Positions 42,365 to 50,452 of a stretch of DNA of 51,181 nt are shown here, in pieces. Below the pieces are notes generated by a model. It did no database searches and was not told the DNA's origin. It worked only from the letters and a program-made list of their open reading frames with translations. Numbering within the stretch: position 1 is the stretch's first letter; each line of letters begins with the position of its first letter. The stretch is from assembly GCA_017469405.1 (NCBI GenBank), contig JAFUGL010000012.1:1-51181 (forward strand), read 5' to 3'. This DNA comes from Lachnospiraceae bacterium. Lineage in GTDB: Bacteria; Bacillota; Clostridia; Lachnospirales; Lachnospiraceae. A program made the position numbers and the translations under genes.

Positions 42365-42507
42365 GGGCATGAGCCTTGTCATATTTATTGTATATGTTTC
42401 ACTATATAAAAAAATGTGCACGCATGGCACGTGTTACTTTACGCCATGCTTTGCACATTTTTTTATATAGTCTAATATACTTCTGTGATGTGACAAGGCT
42501 CACGCCC
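42365..42507. repeat. Fold-back element, copy 2 (143 bp)
   Basis: The outer arms are 42365-42381 (GGGCATGAGCCTTGTCA) and 42491-42507 (TGACAAGGCTCACGCCC), which pair with one mismatch that is a G-T pair on the minus strand. A perfect 20-bp stem (42401-42420 with 42452-42471) encloses the same inner 7-bp stem (42422-42428 with 42443-42449) and 14-base loop as copy 1. The central 50 bases differ from copy 1 at a single loop base. The outer part of the stem reads ACTATAT where copy 1 has TTCATG, yet both arms changed together. It again lies between convergent genes. Confidence 0.9.
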
Positions 42508-42538
42508 CGAGACACACTGTATTTAGAGCTTTTTTATT

Positions 42539-43549
42539 TTAGAACTTACCTGCTTTTGCTGCCTCTTCGATAGAAACTGCAACTGCAACTGTCATACCAA
42601 CCATAGGGTTGTTACCTGCACCGATAAGACCCATCATCTCAACGTGAGCAGGAACTGATGAAGAACCTGCGAACTGTGCATCTGAATGCATACGTCCTAA
42701 AGTATCAGTCATACCGTATGAAGCAGGACCTGCTGCCATGTTATCAGGATGAAGTGTACGTCCTGTACCACCACCTGAAGCAACTGAGAAGTACTTCTTA
42801 CCCTTCTCATTACATTCCTTCTTGTAAGTACCTGCAACCGGATGCTGGAATCTTGTAGGGTTAGTTGAGTTACCTGTAATAGATACGTCAACGCCTTCCT
42901 TCCACATGATTGCAACACCTTCAGGTACTGAGTTAGCACCATAGCAGTTAACCTTAGCACGAAGTCCATCTGAATAAGACTTACGTGAAATCTCTTTTAC
43001 TTCATTTGTATATGGATCATATTCAGTCTCAACAAATGTAAATCCGTTGATACGTGAGATAATCTGTGCAGCATCCTTTCCTAAACCGTTAAGGATAACT
43101 CTAAGAGGCTTCTGACGAACCTTATTAGCCTTCTCAGCGATACCGATTGCACCCTCTGCTGCTGCAAATGACTCATGACCTGCAAGGAAAGCGAAACACT
43201 CTGTCTCTTCCTCAAGCAACATCTTACCTAAATTACCATGTCCGAGACCAACCTTACGAGTATCTGCAACTGAACCAGGAATACAGAAAGACTGAAGTCC
43301 TTCACCGATTGCTGCTGCCGCATCAGCTGCTCTTCTGCAGCCCTTCTTAATTGCTATAGCTGCACCTACAGTGTAAGCCCAGCAAGCATTTTCAAAACAG
43401 ATAGGCTGAATGCCTTTTATCTGATTGTAAACGTCTAAACCAGCATCCTTTGTAATCTTCTCTGCTTCTTCGATTGAGGAGATACCATAGCTGTTTAAAA
43501 CTTTGTTGATTTGATCAATTCTTCTTTCATATGATTCAAATAATGCCAT
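42539..43549 (-). CDS. GGGtGRT-family protein of unknown function
   Basis: The 336-residue soluble protein carries the motif that names the family, SVASGGGTGRTLHPDNMAAG (about residues 247-266). It also has KGCRRAADAAAAIGEGLQSF, IPGSVADTRKVGLGHGNLGK, and the Gly-rich end GLIGAGNNPMVGMTVAVAVS. I recognise the family name used in public databases but no function has been established that I know of. The following gene encodes a NifU/IscU-like scaffold, and this pairing recurs in Clostridia, which suggests an iron-sulfur or metal-cofactor role. The codon choice (GCA/GTA-rich, few rare codons) suggests high expression. GGAGG is 8 bases from the ATG, and the intergenic space to the upstream gene is 18 bp. 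Confidence 0.9.
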   Translation of the reverse strand: MALFESYERRIDQINKVLNSYGISSIEEAEKITKDAGLDVYNQIKGIQPICFENACWAYTVGAAIAIKKGCRRAADAAAAIGEGLQSFCIPGSVADTRKVGLGHGNLGKMLLEEETECFAFLAGHESFAAAEGAIGIAEKANKVRQKPLRVILNGLGKDAAQIISRINGFTFVETEYDPYTNEVKEISRKSYSDGLRAKVNCYGANSVPEGVAIMWKEGVDVSITGNSTNPTRFQHPVAGTYKKECNEKGKKYFSVASGGGTGRTLHPDNMAAGPASYGMTDTLGRMHSDAQFAGSSSVPAHVEMMGLIGAGNNPMVGMTVAVAVSIEEAAKAGKF

Positions 43550-43567
43550 CTTCGTTACCTCCTCTTC

Positions 43568-44275
43568 CTACTTATCAAGCTCTTTGTCTGTACGTGGGTC
43601 AATTAACTTAACTGCATCGGCAACTCTTCCGTACTGTCCACAAGACTTCTCGTAAGCAGTATTAGGATCATCACCCTTCTTGATGAAGTCAGTCATCTTA
43701 CCGAGGTTAACGAACTTATAACCGATTATTAAATCATCAGCATCCAAAGCTATAGCAGTTACATAACCCTCAGCCATCTCTAAGTAACGAGGTCCCTTTG
43801 CAAGAGTACCATACATAGTACCAACCTGTGAACGAAGACCCTTACCTAAATCCTCAAGACCTGCACCAACTGCAAGACCATCCTCTGAGAATGCGCTCTG
43901 TGAACGACCGTAAACTATCTGTAAGAACAGCTCTCTCATAGCTGTATTGATAGCATCACAAACAAGGTCAGTATTAAGAGCTTCCATAACAGTAAGACCA
44001 GGTAAAATCTCTGCTGCCATAGCTGCAGAATGAGTCATACCTGAACAGCCGATAGTTTCTACTAAAGCTTCCTGAATGATACCTTCCTTAACATTGAGTG
44101 AAAGCTTGCAGGCACCCTGCTGTGGTGCACACCAGCCAACACCGTGTGTAAAACCGGAGATATCTTTTACTTCCTTTGCCTGTACCCATTTTGCTTCTTC
44201 AGGAATCGGTGCACTACCATGGTGTACGCCCTGAGCAACCGGACACATGTTTTCAACTTCCTTTGTGTAAATCAT
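43568..44275 (-). CDS. NifU/IscU-like iron-sulfur cluster scaffold-family protein
   Basis: The 235-residue sequence has cysteines in IYTKEVENMCPVAQG, GVGWCAPQQGACKLSLNVKE, LVETIGCSGMTHSAAMAAEI, ALNTDLVCDAINTAM and EKSCGQYGR. The segment 'ETIGCSGMTHSAAMAAEIL' resembles the IscU 'f.g.GCa.s.asas.l.e' region, which is the basis for the family name. The protein is longer than IscU (about 130 residues), so it is a distinct subfamily. It is the first gene of a pair with the GGGtGRT gene. The start has AAAGGAG at 7 bases. A specific function is not established. Confidence 0.82.
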   Translation of the reverse strand: MIYTKEVENMCPVAQGVHHGSAPIPEEAKWVQAKEVKDISGFTHGVGWCAPQQGACKLSLNVKEGIIQEALVETIGCSGMTHSAAMAAEILPGLTVMEALNTDLVCDAINTAMRELFLQIVYGRSQSAFSEDGLAVGAGLEDLGKGLRSQVGTMYGTLAKGPRYLEMAEGYVTAIALDADDLIIGYKFVNLGKMTDFIKKGDDPNTAYEKSCGQYGRVADAVKLIDPRTDKELDK

Positions 44276-44311
44276 GTCGAAACTCCTTTCAATTATTTAA
44301 TTTTCATTAAA

Positions 44312-44336
44312 ATGTTTTCGTAGGCATCGAAAACAT
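44312..44336 (-). terminator. Hairpin between yajC and the NifU-like gene
   Basis: ATGTTTTCG (44312-44320) and CGAAAACAT (44328-44336) form a perfect 9-bp stem with a 7-base loop, followed on the minus strand by TTTAATG. It may terminate yajC or sit in the leader of the NifU-like gene, whose start codon is 37 bases further on. Confidence 0.45.
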
Positions 44337-44382
44337 CATCATGTACATTTTCTCACAAACGAAAAAATAAGTCTACTATTTT

Positions 44383-44730
44383 TTACTTCTTTTCCTTGCC
44401 AAGTTTACTGTCTGACTTTTTATCTTCTTCATCATCGCCGGAATCCTTGACAATAGCTGAACCAGCCTTTTCTACCTCGGCAATTGCATTTTTATGCATC
44501 GGAATTCTACAATGTCTGTCATTACCAAACTCTACTATAACAGTTGTATCATCAACTATATCAAGTAAGGTTCCGTAAAAGCCTCCGGTAGTCATTATAC
44601 TGTCACCGGGCTCCATAGCATTGTGCAAGTCCTCCATCTGCTTTTGCTGTTTCTTCTGTGGCTTATAAATCATAAGGTACATAAGACCAAAAAAGAAAAT
44701 CAGATAAAAGATTATTAAAAATATCTGCAT
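44383..44730 (-). CDS. yajC: Preprotein translocase accessory subunit YajC
   Basis: The 115-residue protein starts with one hydrophobic helix (LIIFYLIFFFGLMYLMIYKP), followed by QKKQQKQMEDLHNAMEPGD and SIMTTGGFYGTLLDIVDDTT, the conserved KPQ..Q k....l..GD.V.T.gG..G.I pattern. The C-terminus is a charged Asp/Glu/Lys tail. YajC associates with SecDF-YidC at the membrane. It lies directly downstream of tgt on the same strand, an arrangement seen in many bacteria. AGGAGG precedes the ATG by 7 bases. Confidence 0.94.
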   Translation of the reverse strand: MQIFLIIFYLIFFFGLMYLMIYKPQKKQQKQMEDLHNAMEPGDSIMTTGGFYGTLLDIVDDTTVIVEFGNDRHCRIPMHKNAIAEVEKAGSAIVKDSGDDEEDKKSDSKLGKEKK

Positions 44731-44877
44731 TTTGTTTCCTCCTAAAACATATTAAATCTCACTCAACATATATTATTATAAAAAGGGGAAATATGCAAGT
44801 GATTTGATTACAAAATTACATAATAATTCATATGTATTTTACTTGATTTGCAAACAAGGCCGCTTTTGAAACAAATA

Positions 44878-46008
44878 TTATTCACCTGCTTCAAAATCAC
44901 TTATAAACTTCGATTTGAACGTAAGAAAGCTATGCGCCTCAATTGCATTTCTTATGTCTTCCATAAGATGATTGTAAAAATAAAGATTATGCAGCACACA
45001 AAATCTCATACCAAGCATTTCCTTAGCCTTAAGCAAATGTCTTATATATGCCCTTGAATATCTTCGGCACGCAGGACATCCACAGCCTTTTTCTATAGGC
45101 TCATCATCCGTTTCATACTTGGCATTAAAAAGATTAATCTTGCCATGATGTGTATATACATGTCCGTGTCTTCCGTTTCTGGAAGGATATACGCAGTCAA
45201 AAAAGTCAACTCCACGTTCAACCGCTTCGAGTATGTTAAGCGGCGTACCGACACCCATAAGATATGTTGGTTTATCCTGTGGCAAGTAAGGCACAACTGC
45301 CTCGATTATTCGATACATTTCCTCGTGGGTTTCTCCTACCGCAAGACCGCCTATGGCATATCCGTCAAGATTCATGTCAGCTATGGTTTTGGCATGCTCG
45401 ATTCTTATATCATCAAATACACCACCCTGATTGATACCGAAAAGCATCTGTTTGTTGTTGATGGTATCCGACAGAGAATTGAGCCTTTCCATCTCCTTCT
45501 TACAACGCTCTAGCCATCTGGTCGTCCTGTCAACCGAAGGCTGTATATAACTCCTTTCCGCAACCGAAGAAGGACACTCGTCAAAAGCCATGGCGATGGT
45601 TGATGCAAGATTGGACTGAATCTGCATGCTCTCTTCAGGTCCCATAAAAATCTTTTTACCGTCTATGTGGGAATTAAAATAAACACCTTCTTCTTTAATC
45701 TTACGAAGTCCGGCAAGGGAAAATACCTGAAATCCACCCGAATCTGTAAGTATGGGCTTATCCCAGGACATAAACTTATGTAAACCGCCTAGTTTTTTAA
45801 CAATTTCATCACCCGGTCTCACATGCAGGTGATAGGTATTGGAAAGCTGCACCTGGGTTCCTATACCTTCCAGATCTTCGGTGGATACCGCACCCTTTAT
45901 CGCCGCAACCGTTCCTACATTCATAAATACAGGAGTTTGTATCACTCCGTGAGGAGTATGAAGCTCACCCCTTTTTGCACTGCCGTCTGTTGTAATTAAT
46001 TTATACAT
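44878..46008 (-). CDS. tgt: tRNA-guanine(34) transglycosylase
   Basis: Tgt exchanges guanine-34 of GUN-anticodon tRNAs for the queuosine precursor preQ1. Landmarks are MNVGTVAAIKGAVSTEDLEG, NTYHLHVRPGDEIVKKLGG, the catalytic-nucleophile region ILTDSGGFQVFSLAGLRK, AMAFDECPS, GGLAVGETHEEM, PTYLMGVGTPLNILEAVERG, and the zinc-site cysteines in GCGCPACRRYSRAYIRHL with the later CVLHNLYFY histidine. Length 376 is normal. The start has a weak GTGGTGA-type site. Downstream is yajC. Confidence 0.97.
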   Translation of the reverse strand: MYKLITTDGSAKRGELHTPHGVIQTPVFMNVGTVAAIKGAVSTEDLEGIGTQVQLSNTYHLHVRPGDEIVKKLGGLHKFMSWDKPILTDSGGFQVFSLAGLRKIKEEGVYFNSHIDGKKIFMGPEESMQIQSNLASTIAMAFDECPSSVAERSYIQPSVDRTTRWLERCKKEMERLNSLSDTINNKQMLFGINQGGVFDDIRIEHAKTIADMNLDGYAIGGLAVGETHEEMYRIIEAVVPYLPQDKPTYLMGVGTPLNILEAVERGVDFFDCVYPSRNGRHGHVYTHHGKINLFNAKYETDDEPIEKGCGCPACRRYSRAYIRHLLKAKEMLGMRFCVLHNLYFYNHLMEDIRNAIEAHSFLTFKSKFISDFEAGE

Positions 46009-46092
46009 GATTTCACCACTTTTCTTTGTTTATATCTTGCACATTTTACCATAAATGCGGATATATTCATAGTAAGAATTTATAATTAACTA

Positions 46093-46121
46093 TGGACTAA
46101 TTCACAAAATAAAACTATAAT
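46093..46121 (+). promoter_or_regulatory. Promoter of the 90-residue gene
   Basis: TGGACT (46093-46098) and TATAAT (46116-46121) are spaced by 17 bases, 33 bp before the start codon, in the gap divergent from tgt. Confidence 0.55.
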
Positions 46122-46154
46122 AAGCTTTAGTTTAAAAACAAGATGAGGTAAATT

Positions 46155-46427
46155 ATGTTCAGAGTTTGGGGCAAAACCGTCAAGCGCGGTCATATGATAA
46201 ATGAATACACAGCCTGTATAGAGGACTACACCATGACACGTACCAAAAAGGTCTATGCGGCCTTGGATGAGATATGCGAAAATCTTCACATATCCAAGCC
46301 CTATTGGTTAAAGCTAAACCAAAAGGACTTCATAAAATTTGCCAAGACAAGATTTACCCAGGATAATTTTATGGATAAGATAGATTTTGATTATCTGGAG
46401 TTTCAGATAATCGAAGAGGATTATTAA
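46155..46427 (+). CDS. Uncharacterised 90-residue protein
   Basis: I do not recognise a named family. The protein is soluble and rich in aromatic and charged residues (MFRVWGKTVKRGHMINEYTA, AALDEICENLHISKPYWLKL, FIKFAKTRFTQDNFMDKIDF), and it ends in an acidic EEDY. The pattern suggests a small alpha/beta fold. It has a TGAGG site 6 bases before the ATG and a promoter of its own, so it is very probably real. A 7-bp hairpin (46433-46460) separates it from the following ABC exporter operon. Confidence 0.75.
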   Translation: MFRVWGKTVKRGHMINEYTACIEDYTMTRTKKVYAALDEICENLHISKPYWLKLNQKDFIKFAKTRFTQDNFMDKIDFDYLEFQIIEEDY

Positions 46428-46432
46428 AAATA

Positions 46433-46460
46433 AAGCTGCATATTTAAATAAACGCAGCTT
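46433..46460 (+). terminator. Short hairpin before the ABC exporter operon
   Basis: AAGCTGC (46433-46439) and GCAGCTT (46454-46460) form a 7-bp stem with a 14-base AT-rich loop. No T-run follows, so it could be a weak terminator or an mRNA boundary. Confidence 0.35.
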
Positions 46461-46498
46461 AATATGGATATACATATAATTAAGGAGTAATTAAATAA

Positions 46499-47119
46499 AT
46501 GTTTAGCATTGAAAACATTTCCAAATCATACGGAAAAAATCAGGTTATAAATAATGTATCATTTTATGCAAATGAGGGCGAAGCTGTAGGTATACTCGGG
46601 ATAAACGGATCCGGTAAATCTACACTTCTTTCATGTATAGCGGAAAAATACGCCGAAACAGGTGTAGGATATCTGCCGCAGAACAATCCGCTTTTTGATG
46701 AACTAAAGCCGGTTGACAATATCCGTATGTGGTGTTCGTTAAAGAAGGGTGAGATAATAGAAAGACTTAATCAGTCTCCGCTCGTAGAGCTTGGTGTAAA
46801 TGAATTTATGGATAAGCCCGTATCTGCTCTTTCGGGTGGTATGAAAAAGCGATTAAGTCTTGCTACGGTTTTAATTAACAACCCATCCATCCTGCTTATG
46901 GACGAACCCTTTGCCTCACTTGACCTTCCTGCCAAACAGGATATCCTTGTTTATATGCAGGGCTTTAGAGCACAGGGAGGAACCATAATAATTGCTTCAC
47001 ACGACGAAGAAATATTTAATTTCTGCAATAGAGTGCTTCTTCTTAAAAACGGAAGCCTTATAGATACAAATGAGCTTAGACAAAATGGTATTAGCTTTGT
47101 GGATATGCTTAGATACTAA
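46499..47119 (+). CDS. ABC ATPase of a three-gene ABC-2 exporter
   Basis: This short 206-residue subunit has Walker A GINGSGKSTLLSCI (about residues 36-49), the Q-loop in VGYLPQNNPLFDEL, signature LSGGMKKRLSLATVL, Walker B ILLMDEPFASLDLP and switch histidine IIIASHDEEIFNF. It lacks the extra C-terminal domain of larger exporters. AAGGAG lies 11 bases before the ATG. Two permease genes follow on the same strand, so the complex probably has one ATPase dimer and two different membrane subunits. Confidence 0.92.
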   Translation: MFSIENISKSYGKNQVINNVSFYANEGEAVGILGINGSGKSTLLSCIAEKYAETGVGYLPQNNPLFDELKPVDNIRMWCSLKKGEIIERLNQSPLVELGVNEFMDKPVSALSGGMKKRLSLATVLINNPSILLMDEPFASLDLPAKQDILVYMQGFRAQGGTIIIASHDEEIFNFCNRVLLLKNGSLIDTNELRQNGISFVDMLRY

Positions 47120-47168
47120 AAAATAAAATGACAGCTTGTTAAATATGATTTATAAATCGAGGTTTACA

Positions 47169-48287
47169 ATGTCGCGCACAAGACTTTTTTTCAACTTAAT
47201 AAGAGCAGATATAAAGCGGCTTGGAAGATACATTCCGTCGCTTTTAATTGCTATGCTTTTGATACTCACTCTGGTTTTATCAGCAGGCAGTTATCTCTCA
47301 AAAAATATTTATAAAGCTGAAATGTACGAAACAGCAAAGATAGCCTATTATCTCGATGAGGATGGAGATGAAAGATATATCAATCTTGCCATAGACTATC
47401 TCGGAGCCATGAAGAGTATGCGCGAAACAGCTAATATTATCGAGGTCGGAAGCGTCGAGGAAGGCTATAAGCTTTTGGATGAAAAGGAAGTTTTATTTTT
47501 TATCTACCTCCCTGCCGGCTTTTACAAAGGCATAATGACAGGCGACAATCCAACGATTAATCTTGTGGTCAGAGACACAACCACCATCGCTGCCTATATT
47601 TCAAATGAGCTTTTCCTATCACTTGCCAAATACCTCGCCATAGCGCAGGCAGGCATCTATAGTGCCCTTGACACGGCTTGGGCACATGAAATGAGTGACA
47701 ACGATGTAACCAGAATAAATAATCTTTCCAACAAAGTATTCTTTGAAAAGGTTCTGGGAAAGGATGCATCAATAAATGTTGTTGAAGCAACCTCAGAAGG
47801 AAGCTATTCACTTAAAAAGCACTATGAGGCGGCAGCAATTATGTTAAGCCTTTTATTTATGGCATTTATACTTATACCGTATATTCAAAACTATGGTAGT
47901 GGAATATCACATAAGTTAAACGCAATGAAAATCAGCAAGTTTCACATTTTTGTAAGCAATTTTTTATGTGTGTTAATAGCAGTTTATATCACATATATAC
48001 CTTGCTGGATTGCAGTTTCCGCATTAAATACCCATTTTAATTTCAAGGGATTATATACAGCATTATTATCAGTTTTAATCATCGCACTTATCATATCGAT
48101 TATAGGCAGCCTTTGTAAAAGTGTATTTTCCGGAAATCTGATTATGCTTTTTGTCGCAATCGCCATAGCATATGTCGGCGGTGGAATAATCCCACACGCC
48201 ATGCTCCCAAGTGTGATACAGCATATATCAGATTACATGCCGGGACAATATATAATTTCCAATCTTGCGCATTCATTATTTGGATAA
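47169..48287 (+). CDS. ABC-2 type permease, subunit 1
   Basis: The 372-residue protein has one N-terminal helix (IPSLLIAMLLILTLVLSAGS), an external domain of about 180 residues, and five or six C-terminal helices, the layout of the YhgE/Pip-like and DrrB-like ABC-2 membrane subunits. I choose the ATG at 47169 (protein MSRTRLFFN) because GAGG is 6 bases ahead, rather than an upstream in-frame start without a site. The external loop includes LVVRDTTTIAAYISNELFLS, typical of ABC-2 proteins. Substrate unknown. Confidence 0.85.
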   Translation: MSRTRLFFNLIRADIKRLGRYIPSLLIAMLLILTLVLSAGSYLSKNIYKAEMYETAKIAYYLDEDGDERYINLAIDYLGAMKSMRETANIIEVGSVEEGYKLLDEKEVLFFIYLPAGFYKGIMTGDNPTINLVVRDTTTIAAYISNELFLSLAKYLAIAQAGIYSALDTAWAHEMSDNDVTRINNLSNKVFFEKVLGKDASINVVEATSEGSYSLKKHYEAAAIMLSLLFMAFILIPYIQNYGSGISHKLNAMKISKFHIFVSNFLCVLIAVYITYIPCWIAVSALNTHFNFKGLYTALLSVLIIALIISIIGSLCKSVFSGNLIMLFVAIAIAYVGGGIIPHAMLPSVIQHISDYMPGQYIISNLAHSLFG

Positions 48288-48340
48288 AGGATTTGCTGAT
48301 CTGTCATATTAAATCAACAAGATATATGAAAGGAAAGGTC

Positions 48341-49288
48341 ATGAAAATATATAACCGATTTACAGTGCTCACAAAAAGAATATTTTCAAAAAAGCTATAT
48401 ATATGCATGCTTCTTTTAATCGTAGCAATAACTGCCATATATAAGCTTCTTCCTGCGCGCGAAAAAAGTGCCGAGATAAGAGTCGGCATATATATGGAGG
48501 ATGCTTCCGATTATGCTGACAGCTTTATAACTGATATATCCAAGAACAATTCCCTATACATCTTTTACTTCACAGACAGTGAGGAAAAGCTCATCTCGGA
48601 TGTCCAGTCCGGCTATGCAGAGTGCGGATATGTTGTTCCTATGAACTTCTTTAAGGATTTTATAGAGGGAACAAATGAGAGCAACAAAGTAACCTTATAT
48701 GTGATCCCATCAACTACACTTGCATCTGCTATCTCTGAAACATTTTTCAGCTCCGTGATAACTGTATGCTCCTATGACATCCTGACTACCGGAACAGGAC
48801 TATACGATTACGAGGACGAAATAAAGGATCGAATGGATGAATACATGAAGGGTGATGAGCTCTTTAAAGTAACTGCCGCAACAGACGGTTCCTATGACTA
48901 CAAAACCACTACTTACACCATCGACCTTCACATATATGAGCTTATCATACTCCTGCTAATTTTCTCCGGTCTGCTTGGATACTACTCCTACGCAAAGGAT
49001 GCCGAAGAAAGCATATATATCGCATTACGAAGCTCCGACAGATTTATACTCAAGACACTTTATATCCTAACGGCTATACTTCCGATCACATTGGTAGGTG
49101 TTGTTTGTGCTGTTATAGCTTCTTATAGTGTATCGGTTATACTTAACATACTTTTTTGTGCTGTGGCGGTTCTTTTGTCAACGATTATTCTTAGCTTCAT
49201 AATAAAGAAAAGCACCTATCTTACGAAGGTGCTTCCTATGATTATGTTAGTTGCAATTGTGGTGGTGTTTGTTGCGGGAATTGGGTGA
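48341..49288 (+). CDS. ABC-2 type permease, subunit 2
   Basis: The 315-residue protein has the same plan as its neighbour: one N-terminal helix (LYICMLLLIVAITAIYKLLP), an external domain with SAEIRVGIYMEDASDYADSF and 'VTLYVIPSTTLASAISETFF', and about five C-terminal helices. The start at the ATG at 48341 (MKIYNRFTV) has AAAGGAAAGG ahead; the frame is open upstream without a binding site. The two permeases are distant homologues, which suggests a heterodimer. The gene ends at the convergent Abi-family gene, 7 bases away. Confidence 0.85.
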   Translation: MKIYNRFTVLTKRIFSKKLYICMLLLIVAITAIYKLLPAREKSAEIRVGIYMEDASDYADSFITDISKNNSLYIFYFTDSEEKLISDVQSGYAECGYVVPMNFFKDFIEGTNESNKVTLYVIPSTTLASAISETFFSSVITVCSYDILTTGTGLYDYEDEIKDRMDEYMKGDELFKVTAATDGSYDYKTTTYTIDLHIYELIILLLIFSGLLGYYSYAKDAEESIYIALRSSDRFILKTLYILTAILPITLVGVVCAVIASYSVSVILNILFCAVAVLLSTIILSFIIKKSTYLTKVLPMIMLVAIVVVFVAGIG

Positions 49289-49295
49289 GTGATAT

Positions 49296-50162
49296 TCACT
49301 TATACAATAACATTGATTTCCAACGATAAGGAAAATCCAAATGTTGCATAGATATGTATGATTTATATTTTTTTACCAGCTTTATCAAAGGTTTTACAAA
49401 CTTTTTGTTCCATTTATCATGGTCAGGATATAACATTTTCAATGTATAAAGTTGTGCAAACAATCTTCGTGTAGGAATATACTTTTCACTCTGAGGTATT
49501 TTAGGCAAAGCAGGAAAAATCCAATAATATAATCTTGCATAATGTGCACATCTATTTCTTAAGTCTGTTAAACACCTCAACCAACTTTCCAATGTTTGGT
49601 AATTTACACCATAAATTTTCGAAGCAATAGCTGCTTTATCCTGATTATGCATATCTTTATAAAAATATGATAGCATTCCTACAGAGAAGAATTCTATTAT
49701 AACCCAAATAGAAAAATGACCATTATACTTGTTTTGATGATGTTTAACAACCGATGAATTCGAGTTCTCTGATATACAACTATTCACTCGTTTCTTAAAC
49801 TTCACATGATTATGCCTTAAATTAAAATTATTAGCATCCATATAACCTTCCGAACCATATTTTTGAGCATGATAATACGAAAAAGAACCTCTTAAATAAA
49901 CCTCAATATCTTCTATGATACTTGCAATCAAATTACGTAAATCCGAATCAAATTCGTATATAGCTCTTAATTGTTCTATCGGTATTGGACTAAAACATTT
50001 CTTTTGACTTTTATCAATAAATGGAAGAAGATAACCCTTTAATCTGTAATAATTAACTGATTGAAGTATTTCTCTTGCAACAGATTCATCAGCAATTATA
50101 ATATTTTTATTTTTTAATTTACTAATTTGCTGTTTATAATTCTTTGGTGATTGTAACCGCAT
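49296..50162 (-). CDS. Abi_2 / AbiD-AbiF-family abortive-infection HEPN protein
   Basis: The hallmark of Abi_2 proteins, SVNYYRLKGYLLPFIDK, is at about residues 37-53, followed by AIYEFDSDLRNLIASIIEDI and EVYLRGSFSYYHAQKYG. The C-terminal half has the R-x4-H ribonuclease motif in LTDLRNRCAHYARLYYW (RNRCAH), the catalytic pattern of HEPN domains. At 288 residues it is family-length. I start at the ATG at 50162 because GGAGG lies 5 bases ahead; the reading frame continues upstream to 50198 but crosses a hairpin. Abi_2 proteins stop phage growth, probably by cutting RNA once activated. The gene has its own promoter-hairpin leader and lies 585 bases from the CRISPR array. Confidence 0.92.
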   Translation of the reverse strand: MRLQSPKNYKQQISKLKNKNIIIADESVAREILQSVNYYRLKGYLLPFIDKSQKKCFSPIPIEQLRAIYEFDSDLRNLIASIIEDIEVYLRGSFSYYHAQKYGSEGYMDANNFNLRHNHVKFKKRVNSCISENSNSSVVKHHQNKYNGHFSIWVIIEFFSVGMLSYFYKDMHNQDKAAIASKIYGVNYQTLESWLRCLTDLRNRCAHYARLYYWIFPALPKIPQSEKYIPTRRLFAQLYTLKMLYPDHDKWNKKFVKPLIKLVKKYKSYISMQHLDFPYRWKSMLLYK

Positions 50163-50167
50163 ATTAC

Positions 50168-50225
50168 CTCCAAAAAAATGTGCTCCCATTTTACACATCG
50201 TTGAGAGGTGTGGGAGCTCCTGTTA
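50168..50225 (-). ncRNA. Short structured leader RNA of the abi gene, possible abiF-type RNA
   Basis: On the minus strand a transcript starting about 7 bases after the -10 box would begin near 50225. It would fold GCTCCCACAC...GTGT...TGGGAGC (50182-50217): a 7-bp stem plus a CAC/GTG extension with a TAAAA bulge. It then runs into ACATTTTTTT (50171-50180), an intrinsic-terminator pattern, immediately before the GGAGG of abi. The loop bases ACCTC are complementary to the GAGGT of that binding site. Structured RNAs upstream of Abi_2 genes (the abiF motif) are known from comparative genomics; assignment to that family is inference. Confidence 0.6.
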
Positions 50226-50230
50226 CTATT

Positions 50231-50258
50231 ATTATACACAATAATCCTAAAAAAACAA
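50231..50258 (-). promoter_or_regulatory. Promoter of the abi leader RNA
   Basis: On the minus strand TTGTTT (50253-50258) and a perfect TATAAT (50231-50236) are 16 bases apart. The rest of the 290-base gap between abi and the next gene (50163-50452) is AT-rich with no other signal that I can support. Confidence 0.65.
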
Positions 50259-50452
50259 TCCAAAAATAAAATTTTTTCATATTTTTTATTTTAGCCTTGC
50301 CTATTAGTAATTTACCAATCAAATTTATGCTTTTTATAAGCAAAATCCATCTATTTCGAATATATATGTAAATGGCAAACTATTTTTAATAGATTATGGA
50401 AAAACTCTTGCAATTTACAACAAAGTGTAAAAGTTTTAAAAACAAGAAAGTA

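Noticed and set aside
42376-42573. Open frame on the plus strand across fold-back copy 2
   Set aside because: It is mostly inverted repeat, has no binding site and copy 1 has no equivalent frame.
50163-50198. N-terminal extension of the Abi protein
   Set aside because: It would place the start inside the hairpin and terminator-like T-run; the ATG at 50162 has a clear GGAGG.
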